This document shows, piece by piece, positions 1 through 8,637 of a stretch of 64,000 nucleotides of DNA (the first letter of the stretch is position 1; each line of letters starts with the position of its first letter). The DNA lies in the NCBI RefSeq assembly GCF_027497995.1, contig NZ_JAODBT010000003.1, positions 310,001 to 374,000 on the forward strand, written 5' to 3'. Under the pieces are notes generated by a model, which had not been told where the DNA came from, searched no databases, and was given only the letters and a program-made list of their open reading frames with translations. Source of the DNA: Stenotrophomonas sp. Iso1 (GTDB taxonomy: Bacteria; Pseudomonadota; Gammaproteobacteria; Xanthomonadales; Xanthomonadaceae). The position numbers and the translations under genes were made by a program.

Positions 1-1086
1 CGCAAGCGGACGCGCGTACTGCACCAGCGACAGCAACGTCTTGCCCGGCTCTTCGTTCATCACTTCATGCGCGGAATGTTCGAACCACACCACGCGTTTG
101 GATGGTGCCTGCAGGCGCTCAAACCATTCAGCGGCCACGGTCGAGGACACGTTGATGTCGTGCCGCCCGAGGAACAGGATCACCGGGCAATCCAGCGTGC
201 GGACGTTGTTGAAATCGTTGGTCAGCACGTCCGACAGCAATGCATTCTCCGAGGCTTCGTTGCCCTGCCACACTTTGGCGAGATCGTCGTCGGTGTATTC
301 GGGGGAAAGCTTGATGGCCGCCGCTTCCGCGCCGCCGCCATCACGGCCATACACCATGCCGCCGTAATGGTTGAGCCATTTGCGCTGCTTCATCAGGTCC
401 GGCACGGGAACCGGCACCTTACCCTGCGCATAGGGCGCAACCGCCTGCAGGTCAGCGATGGCTTCGGCATTGCCGTCCTTCTGCGCCTGCTCCATCGTCC
501 ATGCCCAGCCACGACGCTCGCTTTCCGGCCCGTCGGCCGTCTGGCCCATGCCGATATAGGCGTGCAGCCATTCCGGTCGCTTACGCGCCAGCTCCACGCC
601 CAGGTAGCTGCCCCAGGAATGGCCGAGCACGAAGATCTTTTCCTTGCCCAGTTCGCGCCGTACCCAGGCGACCATTTCTTCGGTATCGGCATTCATCCGC
701 GCGATGGTCATGGTCGGCAAGACGGTCGCTGGGTCATTCGTGGTGTAGGTTTTGCCGGCACCGCGCTGGTCCCACTGCACCACGGTGAAGTATTCCTCCC
801 AGCCACGCTGGAAATACCAACTGGTCGGCATGGACACCCAACCCGGTCCGCCGTGCAGCATCAGCAACACCGGGTTGTGCGGGTCGTTGCCACGGATGCT
901 GACCCACTGGTCGATGCCGCCGATACGCACTTTCTCCAAACGCTCGATGCCACCGGGCACGACGATCTTGCGCATGTCGGCGATAGCGGACGTAGCGTCG
1001 GCACGGGTGAATGGCCGTGGCGCGTCTGCCGCCTGCGCGCTGATCGCCGTCAGGGTAAGTACCACCAGAAGAAGAAACCGATGCAT
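1..1086 (-). CDS. Secreted proline iminopeptidase-like alpha/beta hydrolase (S33), partial
   Basis: Leftward gene whose 3' end runs off the window; 362 codons are open with no stop. It begins MHRFLLLVVLTLTAISAQAA, a clear signal peptide, so the enzyme probably acts in the periplasm or outside. An alpha/beta-hydrolase core follows: the oxyanion-hole motif HGGPG near residues 78-82, WDQRGAGKT near 105, the nucleophile elbow GHSWGS near 155-160 (Ser157) and a late FEHSAHEV that supplies the catalytic His. HGGPG with GxSWG is typical of proline iminopeptidases and related S33 hydrolases, so removal of N-terminal residues from peptides or hydrolysis of amides or esters is likely, but the substrate cannot be read. 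It is convergent with nothing visible and lies downstream of the LysR gene on the same strand. Confidence 0.88.
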   Translation of the reverse strand, partial: MHRFLLLVVLTLTAISAQAADAPRPFTRADATSAIADMRKIVVPGGIERLEKVRIGGIDQWVSIRGNDPHNPVLLMLHGGPGWVSMPTSWYFQRGWEEYFTVVQWDQRGAGKTYTTNDPATVLPTMTIARMNADTEEMVAWVRRELGKEKIFVLGHSWGSYLGVELARKRPEWLHAYIGMGQTADGPESERRGWAWTMEQAQKDGNAEAIADLQAVAPYAQGKVPVPVPDLMKQRKWLNHYGGMVYGRDGGGAEAAAIKLSPEYTDDDLAKVWQGNEASENALLSDVLTNDFNNVRTLDCPVILFLGRHDINVSSTVAAEWFERLQAPSKRVVWFEHSAHEVMNEEPGKTLLSLVQYARPLA

Positions 1087-1208
1087 GCCCACCCCGCTGT
1101 GCAATAAGAAGCGGCCGAGAATAACGCGGTCTGCCTGCGCACCAAAGCGCGATCCGCGCCGTTGTTGATCGGCGTTGCAGAAATATTCCCAACTGCAGGC
1201 AAGCACAA

Positions 1209-2096
1209 CTACGCTCCCGCGTCTCCCAGCATCCGTTGCAACATCGCCGCCAGCGCCTTGACCTCCGGGTCAGCAGACGGTCGGTGCAGCAACACCAGTT
1301 CAATGCTGTCGATGACCGGCAAACCACTCTCCGGCCCCAGTGCCACATGCGCCGCCGTCACCGCACGCGCCGGCAACAGGCTGATGCCCAAGCCATCGCC
1401 CACAGCCGCCTGGATGCCGCCCAGGCTGGAGCTGGTGAAACTGATACGCCACGCGCGGCCCAATGCTTCGACAGCGTCGATCATGTCCTCGCGGTAAAGC
1501 CCACGCGGCGGGAACGCCACCAGCGGCACCGGATCGGTGCCGAATGCCGGGCTGGCGGCCGCATCTATCCAGCACATCGGCTCGGGCCAGCAGGCCACGC
1601 CCTCGCGACTGCCGCGCCGTTGTTTGACCAACACCAGGTCCAACTCACCGCGGTCGTAGCCTTCGCCCAGGGCGCGGCTCAAGCCGCTGCTGACTTCAAG
1701 CTTCACCCGCGGATGCTCACGGCTGAATTCGGCCAGCAAGCGCGTGGTGCGGCCGGCGGCGAAATCCTCGGGCACACCAAACCGCAGGGTGATGGGCGCG
1801 CCGCCGCTGGACAGCGCTTCGGCCAATTCTTCGTTCAAGGCCAGCATCCGCCGCGCGTAGCCCAGCACGGTCTCGCCGATATCGGTCGGACGAACATCGC
1901 GCGCACCCCGGTCGAGCAGCCGATGTCCCGCCAGGTCCTCCAACCGCCGCAGCTTCTGACTGATGGTGGATTGGGTGGAATGCAGGCGCGTAGCAGCGAC
2001 CGTGAAACTGCCGCAATCGGCAACCGTCACCAGCGCGCGCAGCAGATCCAGGTCGAACACCGATCTATTTGATTTTGAAATGCCACCCATCGACAT
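1209..2096 (-). CDS. LysR-family transcriptional regulator
   Basis: 295-residue protein of normal LysR length. Residues about 12-70 form the winged helix-turn-helix (LDLLRALVTVADCGSF, then TRLHSTQSTISQKLRRLE), followed by the periplasmic-binding-protein-like effector domain (TLRFGVPEDFAAG onwards). The open frame continues far upstream, but the helix-turn-helix only makes sense from the ATG at 2096 or 2090; the upstream extension is antisense to the ankyrin gene and is not believed. It is divergent from the ankyrin gene with a gap of about 115 bp, the usual arrangement in which a LysR protein controls its neighbour and itself. The effector is unknown. Targets could be the ankyrin-amidohydrolase pair or the S33 hydrolase downstream. 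Confidence 0.9.
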   Translation of the reverse strand: MSMGGISKSNRSVFDLDLLRALVTVADCGSFTVAATRLHSTQSTISQKLRRLEDLAGHRLLDRGARDVRPTDIGETVLGYARRMLALNEELAEALSSGGAPITLRFGVPEDFAAGRTTRLLAEFSREHPRVKLEVSSGLSRALGEGYDRGELDLVLVKQRRGSREGVACWPEPMCWIDAAASPAFGTDPVPLVAFPPRGLYREDMIDAVEALGRAWRISFTSSSLGGIQAAVGDGLGISLLPARAVTAAHVALGPESGLPVIDSIELVLLHRPSADPEVKALAAMLQRMLGDAGA

Positions 2097-2210
2097 ATTT
2101 AATTTCTGGATGGAATGACCGCCTTGTAGCATCGCCGCATAACCGGCGCAAACACTCGCCGGGCAGCATCCAGCGCGCCTGACCAGGCCGCCCCGCAACA
2201 GGAGAAGACC

Positions 2211-2882
2211 ATGACAGCCCGGCACTGGGTCACCACACATGCGTTGGCAGCGATGCTGGCCTCCTGCGCGGCGGGCGCCGACGCCGGCCCACAGAACCGG
2301 CAACTGCACCATGCCGCCAACACCGGCAATGCGGACGATGTCTGGCGCTTGCTGGACAACGGCGCCGACCTGGAAGCACGTGACGCCGAGGGTAGAACCC
2401 CGTTGCTCGCTGTTGTTGGCGAGCGCCAGACCGCCGCCGCGCTGGCGCTGATTGACGCCGGTGCCGACGTCAATGCCAAAGACGCCATCAACGACAGCGC
2501 GTATCTGCTGGCCGGCGCCAGCGGCCAGCTGGAGATCCTGCGCAGCACCCTGCAACACGGCGCCGATCTGCGCAGCACCAACCGCTATGGCGGCACCGCG
2601 CTGATACCCGCTGCCGAGCGTGGCCATGTCGATGTCGTGCGCACGCTGATCGACGCCGGCGTGGCGGTGGACCACGTCAACAACCTCGGCTGGACCGCAT
2701 TGCTGGAGGCCATCCTCCTCGGCGATGGTGGTGCACCACACGTCGCCATCGTGAAATTGTTGATCGATGCCGGCGCCGATGTGAACCTCGCCGATGGCGA
2801 TGGCGTCACGCCCTTGCGGCATGCCCGCCAACGCGGTCAGGCCGAAAACATCCGCCTGCTGCTCGCTGCCAACGCACGCTGA
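2211..2882 (+). CDS. Exported ankyrin-repeat protein
   Basis: 223 residues. The start is fixed by a good Shine-Dalgarno (CAGGAGAAGACC before ATG). The N-terminus has a short hydrophobic stretch ending LASC at about residues 16-19, which could be a lipobox or a plain signal sequence. The rest is ankyrin repeats with the usual consensus pieces: NRQLHHAANTGNADDV, GADLEARDAEGRTPLL, GADVNAKDA, GGTALIPAAERGHVDVV, GWTALLEAI, GADVNLADGDGVTPL. Ankyrin repeats bind other proteins, so this is probably an envelope binding or regulatory partner. The amidohydrolase begins 49 bp downstream on the same strand, suggesting an operon; a link between the two is inference. Confidence 0.85.
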   Translation: MTARHWVTTHALAAMLASCAAGADAGPQNRQLHHAANTGNADDVWRLLDNGADLEARDAEGRTPLLAVVGERQTAAALALIDAGADVNAKDAINDSAYLLAGASGQLEILRSTLQHGADLRSTNRYGGTALIPAAERGHVDVVRTLIDAGVAVDHVNNLGWTALLEAILLGDGGAPHVAIVKLLIDAGADVNLADGDGVTPLRHARQRGQAENIRLLLAANAR

Positions 2883-2931
2883 GCAGCACGCACTCCAACC
2901 GTACTCGCCGCACACAACAGGTAGTCATTGC

Positions 2932-4386
2932 ATGAAGAACCCGCTGTCCCTCGCCTTGTCGGTGTTGCTCACCGCCGCAGCGCCCGCCATTGCCGCCGAG
3001 TCCACGGCCGATGTGTTGATCCGCCACGCCACTGTCGTGGATGTCGAACACGGCACCACCCGTGCCGATCAAACCGTGGTCATTCGTGGCGATGACATCG
3101 TCGCTGTCGGCGACGACCAAACCCTCGCCCGTCAATGGCGTGCGGCCAAAACCATCGATGCGAAGAACCGCTATCTGATTCCCGGCCTGTGGGACATGCA
3201 CGTGCATTTCGGCGGCGGTCCGGCGCTGATCGAAGAGAACAAGGCACTGCTACCGCTGTACGTGGCGCACGGCATCACTACCGTGCGAGATGCTTCCGGT
3301 GACCTGGCCGAACAGGTGTTGTCATGGCGCGGCCAGATCGCCAGTGGCCAGTTGTTCGGGCCGCAGCTGTTCACCTCCGGTGCCAAGATCGAAGGTATCG
3401 CACCGGTGTGGAAAGGCACCATCGAAGCAGGCGACAAAGCGGGCGTGGATGCGGCACTGGACCGCGAACAACGCGACCAGGTGGACTTCGTCAAGATCAC
3501 CGACAGCACGCTCACGCCGGACTTGTTCCTGTACGCGGTAAGCCAGGCCAAGCAGCGTGGCCTGCGCACGTCCGGACACATCCCGATGGCGCTCACTGTG
3601 GGCCAGGCGGTGGATGCCGGCATCAGTTCCATCGAGCATCTGGACTACGCCTACAAGGCCGGCGTGAAGGACGAAGCGACGATTGCCGCCGACTTCGCCG
3701 CAGGCCGTATCGACCGCGCTGAGGCCAACCGACGCCTGCATGCCGGCTTCGACCGCGACACGGCAATGGCCGCTTACCGTCGCTTCGCCGAACTCGGCGT
3801 GGCGGTGACACCGACGCTGGATGGCGGCCGCATCATCGACTTCCTCGACGTTGAGCCACACGACAACGATGCCTACCTGGCCTACATCGGCCCGGGCCTG
3901 CGCAAGACCTACGATTGGCGCGTGGAGCGTGCGGCCAAGGCCACGCCGGAGCAAATACAGGCCCGCCATGCGCGTTACGCACAGGTCGCTGCGGTATTGC
4001 CAATGTTGCAGGAAGCGGGCGTGCGCATCATGGCCGGCACCGATGCGGGCTTCCTCAACTCATACAACTACCCGGGCATCGGCCTGCACAACGAGCTTAC
4101 GTTGTACGTGCGCGAAGGCCTGACGCCGCCACAGGCACTCATTGCCGCTACCCGCGCCGGTCCCGCATGGTTCGGCAAGCTCGACCGTTACGGCGCGGTG
4201 GAAACCGGCAAGGCCGCCGACCTGGTGTTGTTGGAGCGCAACCCGCTGCAGGACATCGGCGCCACGCGCGCGATCAATACCGTCATCCTCCGTGGACAGG
4301 TGTACGACCGCGCCGCACTGGACGCGTTGTTGGAGAGCACCCGGGAAAAGGTGGCTGCGTGGAACCAGGAAGCGCTGGCGAAGTAA
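2932..4386 (+). CDS. Secreted amidohydrolase (imidazolonepropionase/prolidase-like)
   Basis: 484 residues starting at the ATG at 2932; the open frame extends upstream into the ankyrin gene, but only this start gives the signal peptide MKNPLSLALSVLLTAAAPAIA. The metal-dependent amidohydrolase signatures appear in order: GLWDMHVHF (first metal-binding pair, residues about 90-92), DFVKIT (candidate carbamylated Lys), TSGHIPM and SIEHLDY (metal His), and IMAGTDAGF (catalytic Asp). The C-terminal strand TGKAADLVLLERNPLQDI is typical of this superfamily. Relatives hydrolyse cyclic amides or Xaa-Pro dipeptides, but the substrate cannot be fixed from sequence. Export to the periplasm is supported by the leader. 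It is probably cotranscribed with the ankyrin gene. Confidence 0.88.
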   Translation: MKNPLSLALSVLLTAAAPAIAAESTADVLIRHATVVDVEHGTTRADQTVVIRGDDIVAVGDDQTLARQWRAAKTIDAKNRYLIPGLWDMHVHFGGGPALIEENKALLPLYVAHGITTVRDASGDLAEQVLSWRGQIASGQLFGPQLFTSGAKIEGIAPVWKGTIEAGDKAGVDAALDREQRDQVDFVKITDSTLTPDLFLYAVSQAKQRGLRTSGHIPMALTVGQAVDAGISSIEHLDYAYKAGVKDEATIAADFAAGRIDRAEANRRLHAGFDRDTAMAAYRRFAELGVAVTPTLDGGRIIDFLDVEPHDNDAYLAYIGPGLRKTYDWRVERAAKATPEQIQARHARYAQVAAVLPMLQEAGVRIMAGTDAGFLNSYNYPGIGLHNELTLYVREGLTPPQALIAATRAGPAWFGKLDRYGAVETGKAADLVLLERNPLQDIGATRAINTVILRGQVYDRAALDALLESTREKVAAWNQEALAK

Positions 4387-4511
4387 GCCTCGCGCATTCA
4401 TTGGCAGTACCGCATGGCGGGTCACTCATGTGATCCGCCATGTGCTTTCTGGGTAACCGTGAAATGCCACAGACGCACGCTGCCATGTGCTTGCAAGCCG
4501 CAGTGATTTCT

Positions 4512-4535
4512 ATATAGTTAGCCGCCTAACTATAT
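4512..4535. promoter_or_regulatory. Perfect palindrome, likely MarR auto-operator
   Basis: ATATAGTTAG (4512-4521) and CTAACTATAT (4526-4535) form a 10-bp perfect inverted repeat with a 4-nt spacer. Size and symmetry fit the operators of MarR-family dimers. It touches the ATG at 4534, so a bound dimer would block transcription and translation initiation of the regulator gene. Assignment to this MarR protein rests on position. Confidence 0.75.
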
Positions 4536-4548
4536 GGTGACATCCGTC

Positions 4549-5034
4549 ATGCAGCTCGATCAGAAGTACACCGCACTGATCCAGGAAGCCCAGCGCCGGC
4601 AGTTGTCGGACGTGGACGGTATCCGCCTGTGCTTCCAGACCCTGTCGCTGGCCTCTGCCATCGACCGCGACTGTGCCGCCCTGCTCGCACCGCATGGATT
4701 GTCCGAAGGCCGCTTTGTACTGCTGTTTCTGCTCGATGCGGCAGGCGATGGGCTGGCGCCCAACGTACTGGCCGAACGTGCCGGTGTGACCCGGGCCACC
4801 GTGACCGGTCTGCTGGATGGGCTGGAGCGAGAAGCACTGATCGAACGCACCGCTGATAGCACTGACCGCCGGGCACTGCGCATCCATCTCACCCGCAAGG
4901 GCAAGCAGGTGGCGAAGAAAGTAGTTGACCAGCATGGCCACTGGATCGCGGGCCTGTTCGGCAACCTGAGCGCAACCGAACGTCGCCAGCTCACGGCATT
5001 GCTCGACAAGGTCGCCAGCAATCTCACCGGCTGA
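4549..5034 (+). CDS. MarR-family transcriptional regulator
   Basis: 161 residues from the ATG at 4549. A longer start at 4534 is possible but lies inside the palindrome, so the downstream ATG (MQLDQKYTALIQEAQ) is preferred. The protein has the MarR layout: N-terminal dimerisation helices, a winged helix (EGRFVLLFLLDAAGDGL, VLAERAGVTRATVTGLLDGLE as recognition region, ALIERTADSTDRRALRIHLT as wing) and a C-terminal dimerisation helix. MarR proteins usually repress their own operon and release DNA on binding small phenolics or after cysteine oxidation. There are few cysteines and none in the OhrR position, so ligand sensing is more likely. The small DUF gene 67 bp downstream is the probable co-regulated partner. 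Confidence 0.9.
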   Translation: MQLDQKYTALIQEAQRRQLSDVDGIRLCFQTLSLASAIDRDCAALLAPHGLSEGRFVLLFLLDAAGDGLAPNVLAERAGVTRATVTGLLDGLEREALIERTADSTDRRALRIHLTRKGKQVAKKVVDQHGHWIAGLFGNLSATERRQLTALLDKVASNLTG

Positions 5035-5101
5035 GGCCGTAGCGGCGACCGTCATTCAAGTAACTGCGCCTTGCGCAATCTGCAAACCGAAGGAGCAACA
5101 C

Positions 5102-5440
5102 ATGTCGCATTACCTGGTGGAACTGTACTCACCCAATGCCAACTGGCAGGCCTTGTCCACGGCGCAACGCCAGCACTTTCTGCAGGGCATCCAGGCCGCA
5201 ATGGCGCCGCTGTCCAGCATGGGCGTGGAGGTGCTGGCTCTGGCCGAAACCCAGCCGGACATCGACCAACCCAGCGCGCATCGTTTCCTTGGAATCTGGC
5301 GCTTCCCCGATACCGCACTGCGCGACGCCCTGCTCGCCGGCATTCGCGCCAGCGGCTGGTATGACTACTTCGACCACATCAATGCCGCCAGTGACACCGG
5401 CGGCTTCGAGCAGCACCTGACTGCATTGGCTACCGCATAA
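5102..5440 (+). CDS. Small conserved protein of unknown function downstream of marR
   Basis: 112 residues with a strong Shine-Dalgarno (GAAGGAGCAACAC before ATG). No signal peptide or membrane segment. The sequence starts SHYLVELYSPNANW, contains LSSMGVEVLALAET and HRFLGIWRFPDTALRDAL, and ends with RASGWYDYFDHINAAS. The alternation of strand and helix resembles small dimeric alpha+beta-barrel (ferredoxin-like) proteins, some of which are monooxygenases or ligand binders, but I do not recognise a named family with certainty. Its place directly after the MarR gene, on the same strand and without a clear promoter between them, suggests that it is the gene the MarR protein controls and that it handles the compound the regulator senses. 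Confidence 0.75.
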   Translation: MSHYLVELYSPNANWQALSTAQRQHFLQGIQAAMAPLSSMGVEVLALAETQPDIDQPSAHRFLGIWRFPDTALRDALLAGIRASGWYDYFDHINAASDTGGFEQHLTALATA

Positions 5441-5521
5441 GCCAACCGCAGGCGGTGAACACGCGAAGGTCCACTGCTTGCGGTGCGCGCGGGTGCCTGA
5501 CGAACCCTCGCATGCTTGCGA

Positions 5522-6160
5522 TCAGCCGCGCGACGGAATCAACGCATCATCCAGCGCCGCCGCACGTTGCCACGCTTCACGGCCCTGCAACCGCTGGCCA
5601 TAAACGCTGAAGGCCTCGCGCACGGGCAGCGTCTTGAACATCGTGCCCCACAACACTTGGCTGCCGACATACACGTCGGCAGCTGTGAACTGCTCACCGA
5701 GCAGCCACGGGGACGCACCTGCGACCGCCGCCTCCAATGTATCGACCATCTGCTCGAAGCTGCCATAGCCCACCAGCCCGGACCTCTCCAGCGGCGCCAG
5801 CAGGCCCATGGCCTTGGCGCTGACTGCAGCCTCTACCGGGCCGGCAGCGAAGAACAACCAACGGAAATAATCGCCCCGCTTCGGGTCATCCAACGCCGGT
5901 GCCAGCCCGGCCGCCGGGAAGGCATCCGCGAGGTAACTGCAGATGGCCGCACCTTCAGTCACCACCGTGCCGCGATGGACGATGGCCGGCACCTTGCCCA
6001 TCGGATTGATGGCCAGGTACTCCGGCGATTTCATGCCCTCGCCAAAACTCAGCACTTCGGTGCGATACGGCTGGCCAACTTCCTCCAGCATCCAGCGCAC
6101 GATGCGGCCGCGTGACTGCGGGTTGGTGTAGAAAACGATCTCTTGGGCCGCGCTGCTCAT
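5522..6160 (-). CDS. Glutathione S-transferase
   Basis: 212 residues, the usual GST length. The N-terminal thioredoxin-fold domain (residues about 8-85) shows FYTNPQSRGRIVRWMLEE, where the Ser or Arg near the first helix is the likely glutathione-activating residue, then the cis-Pro segment MGKVPAIVHRG and the glutathione-binding TEGAAICSYLAD. The all-helical C-terminal domain carries the N-capping-box-like FTAADVYVGSQVL. It is cytoplasmic and probably conjugates or reduces electrophiles with glutathione; the substrate is unknown. The gshA gene about 200 bp upstream on the same strand makes the cofactor, so the two form a small glutathione pair, although the 202-bp gap may hold a separate promoter. 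Confidence 0.93.
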   Translation of the reverse strand: MSSAAQEIVFYTNPQSRGRIVRWMLEEVGQPYRTEVLSFGEGMKSPEYLAINPMGKVPAIVHRGTVVTEGAAICSYLADAFPAAGLAPALDDPKRGDYFRWLFFAAGPVEAAVSAKAMGLLAPLERSGLVGYGSFEQMVDTLEAAVAGASPWLLGEQFTAADVYVGSQVLWGTMFKTLPVREAFSVYGQRLQGREAWQRAAALDDALIPSRG

Positions 6161-6362
6161 GCGTGTGATTCCGCTGGATGAATGCGTAGTCTAGCCAGCT
6201 GTCGCGGCTCTCGTCAGCGGTACTGGTCAACGTAGACCACCCTGGAGGGCTGCGGACGCACCAGTTCCTATCCGGTCACTGCGACTATCGGTAAGGCATA
6301 GCCTCGGGAGGTCGCCAGACAGCCCTGCAATGTGCTTCAAGCGGGCCGCAGGGCCGGGTGAA

Positions 6363-7781
6363 TCAGTAAGCGAATTCGCCAAACACCGGCTCTACGCTGC
6401 CATTCCATCGACCATGGAACAGCTCCAGCTTGCGCTCGGCTGCGGTCTTGCCGGAATCGACAATCTCCTGCAGCACGTCCAGGAAATGCGTCTCGTCCTG
6501 TCCGTCGCTGTTGAGTGCCGCACGACGACGCAAACCATCGCGTGAAATCTCCAGCGCGCGTGCCGCAAGGTCACGCACCGTGCCGTTGCGGAACGGCAGG
6601 TTCATCGCATGCTTTGGCACGCCGTCGCGCAGTACGTTGCGTTCGACCAGGCTGAAATCCTTGACCAGATCCCAAGCTGCATCCAGCGCCGTCTGGTCAT
6701 ACAACAGGCCCACCCAGAATGCCGGCAACGCACAGATGCGGCTCCATGGGCCGCTGTCGGCGCCCCGCATTTCCAGATACTTTTTCAAGCGCACTTCCGG
6801 GAACGCGGTGGTCATGTGGTCCGACCAGTCGCGCAGGGTCGGCATCGCACCCGGCAGCACCGGCAGCTTGCCCTGCATGAAGTCACGGAAGCTCTGGCCG
6901 CTGGCGTCGTGATAGATGCCGTCGCGGTAAGAGAAGTACATCGGAACGTCGAGCAGATAATCCACATAGCGCTCATAGCCAAAACCATCCTCGAACACGA
7001 AATCGAGCATGCCGGTGCGGCCTGCGTCGGTGTCGGTCCAGATGTGCGAACGGTAGCTCAGGAAGCCGTTGGGCTTGCCTTCGGTGAACGGTGAATCGGC
7101 GAACAGCGCGGTGGCGATCGGCTGCAACGCCAGCGACACACGGAACTTTTTCACCATGTCCGCTTCGCTGGCGTAATCCAGGTTGACCTGCACCGTGCAG
7201 GTGCGGGTCATCATGTCCAGGCCGAGCGAACCGACCTTGGGCATGTAGCTCTTCATGATCTGGTAGCGGCCTTTCGGCATCCATGGCATGTCATCGCGGC
7301 GCCATTTGGGCTGGAAGCCCATGCCCAGGAAGCCCAGCTGCAATTCACCGGCGACCTGCGCCACTTCGTTGAGGTGGGTGCCGGTTTCAATGCAAGTCTG
7401 GTGAATGTCTTCCAGCGCCGCGCCGGATAGCTCCAGCTGCCCGGCCGGCTCCAGCGACACCGAGGCGCTGTCGCGCAGCAGGGCGATGGTGTTGCCGTTC
7501 TCCAGCACCGGCTCCCAGCCGAAGCGGGTCAGCCCGGTGAGCAGCGCTTCAATGCCGCGCTCGCCTTCAAACGTGGGCGGACGCAGGTCATCCAGGCGAA
7601 ATCCGAACTTCTCGTGCTCGGTGCCGATCCGCCACTGCGACTTGGGCTTTTCGCCCGAGGCAATGTTCTGGACCAGCTGGTCGCGGTCGGTGATGGGGGT
7701 ATCGGCGACGTGGCTGGGGCTCGACAAGGGGAGGCTCGCAGGAATCTGGTTTGGGTGGGATGTGGGGCCAGGGACCCGCAT
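6363..7781 (-). CDS. gshA: Glutamate-cysteine ligase, plant/proteobacterial type
   Basis: 472 residues from the longest ATG. This is the glutamate-cysteine ligase of the plant, Xanthomonas and rhizobial class rather than the E. coli class. It catalyses the ATP-dependent first step of glutathione synthesis in the cytosol. Recognisable pieces are [13 protein letters not shown] near residue 50, ISQ-type core segments such as [31 protein letters not shown] and [17 protein letters not shown]. The first 20-25 residues (rich in Pro and Ser) look unconserved, and a TTG at about residue 18 or a GTG near VADTPI could be the true start; no Shine-Dalgarno settles it. No gshB is nearby. The divergent neighbour is the VIT transporter. 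Confidence 0.92.
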   Translation of the reverse strand: MRVPGPTSHPNQIPASLPLSSPSHVADTPITDRDQLVQNIASGEKPKSQWRIGTEHEKFGFRLDDLRPPTFEGERGIEALLTGLTRFGWEPVLENGNTIALLRDSASVSLEPAGQLELSGAALEDIHQTCIETGTHLNEVAQVAGELQLGFLGMGFQPKWRRDDMPWMPKGRYQIMKSYMPKVGSLGLDMMTRTCTVQVNLDYASEADMVKKFRVSLALQPIATALFADSPFTEGKPNGFLSYRSHIWTDTDAGRTGMLDFVFEDGFGYERYVDYLLDVPMYFSYRDGIYHDASGQSFRDFMQGKLPVLPGAMPTLRDWSDHMTTAFPEVRLKKYLEMRGADSGPWSRICALPAFWVGLLYDQTALDAAWDLVKDFSLVERNVLRDGVPKHAMNLPFRNGTVRDLAARALEISRDGLRRRAALNSDGQDETHFLDVLQEIVDSGKTAAERKLELFHGRWNGSVEPVFGEFAY

Positions 7782-7934
7782 CGCAAGGGCGCACTATATC
7801 GCGGCGTACATTGCCTTCATGTCACCGTGGCGGGTTTCAGCATCCTACCGACGCTGGCTTGACGGGTTGGCCCACCGCAACTGCGCCTGCGAGTCGTTCC
7901 GGCGCAGGCCGGTGCGTCGTCCTAAACTGCACGC

Positions 7935-8633
7935 ATGAGCCGATCAAGACATCCGGAAGTGCACCGCTCCGACCGCCTGGGTTGGCTGCGCGCCGCCGTA
8001 TTGGGTGCCAACGACGGCATTGTCTCGGTGGCCGGGCTGGTGGTTGGCATCGCGGCCAGCGGCGCGCCAGCGTCCACCGTACTGGCCACGGGTGTTGCTG
8101 GCACCGTCGCCGGGGCCATGTCGATGGCCGCTGGCGAGTATGTGTCCGTGCAATCCCAGGCTGATGCCGAGCATGCCGACCTGACGGTGGAACGCCGCGA
8201 GCTGCACGAAGATCCGCACAGCGAACTGGATGAGCTCACTGCCATCTATCGTCATCGAGGTCTGTCACCGGAGCTGGCGCGCGAAGTCGCGGTGCAACTC
8301 ACGGCCCACGACGCACTCGCCGCACATGCCCGCGACGAACTGGGCATCACCGAAGAAATGCGCGCGCGTCCGATCCAGGCAGCGGCCGCATCGGCGGCAG
8401 CGTTCATCGCAGGCGCCGCCTTGCCGGTACTGACCGCATTGCTTGCACCGCATGCGCATGTGGCGCAGATCACCACCGTCTCCACCCTTGTCGGCCTGTG
8501 CATCACCGGCGCACTGGCCGCGCAGGCAGGTGGGGCTGCGCCGGTGCGAGGCGCGGTGCGGGTGATGTTCTGGGGCGCACTGGCCATGGCGGCGGCCGCT
8601 GCCATCGGCCGGTTGTTCAACGCCGCGCTGTGA
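7935..8633 (+). CDS. VIT1/CCC1-family iron/manganese transporter
   Basis: 232 residues with the VIT/CCC1 pattern. The first transmembrane segment is LRAAVLGANDGIVSVAGLVVG, containing the family's N-D-G-I-V-S motif, and the second carries GTVAGAMSMAAGEYVSVQSQ. A cytosolic metal-binding helical insert rich in Glu and His follows (ERRELHEDPHSELDELTAIY), then three more hydrophobic segments (residues about 150-230). Family members move Fe2+ or Mn2+ across the membrane, in bacteria most likely exporting excess metal. The protein is of normal length. The AraC gene starts 4 bp after the stop codon, so the two are probably cotranscribed. Confidence 0.9.
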   Translation: MSRSRHPEVHRSDRLGWLRAAVLGANDGIVSVAGLVVGIAASGAPASTVLATGVAGTVAGAMSMAAGEYVSVQSQADAEHADLTVERRELHEDPHSELDELTAIYRHRGLSPELAREVAVQLTAHDALAAHARDELGITEEMRARPIQAAAASAAAFIAGAALPVLTALLAPHAHVAQITTVSTLVGLCITGALAAQAGGAAPVRGAVRVMFWGALAMAAAAAIGRLFNAAL

Positions 8634-8637
8634 GTCG

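Noticed and set aside
67..1107. 346-codon rightward frame at the left edge
   Set aside because: It is the shadow of the S33 hydrolase on the other strand, which has catalytic motifs and a signal peptide.
2097..2915. N-terminal extension of the LysR frame
   Set aside because: Antisense to the ankyrin gene; the helix-turn-helix begins properly after 2096.
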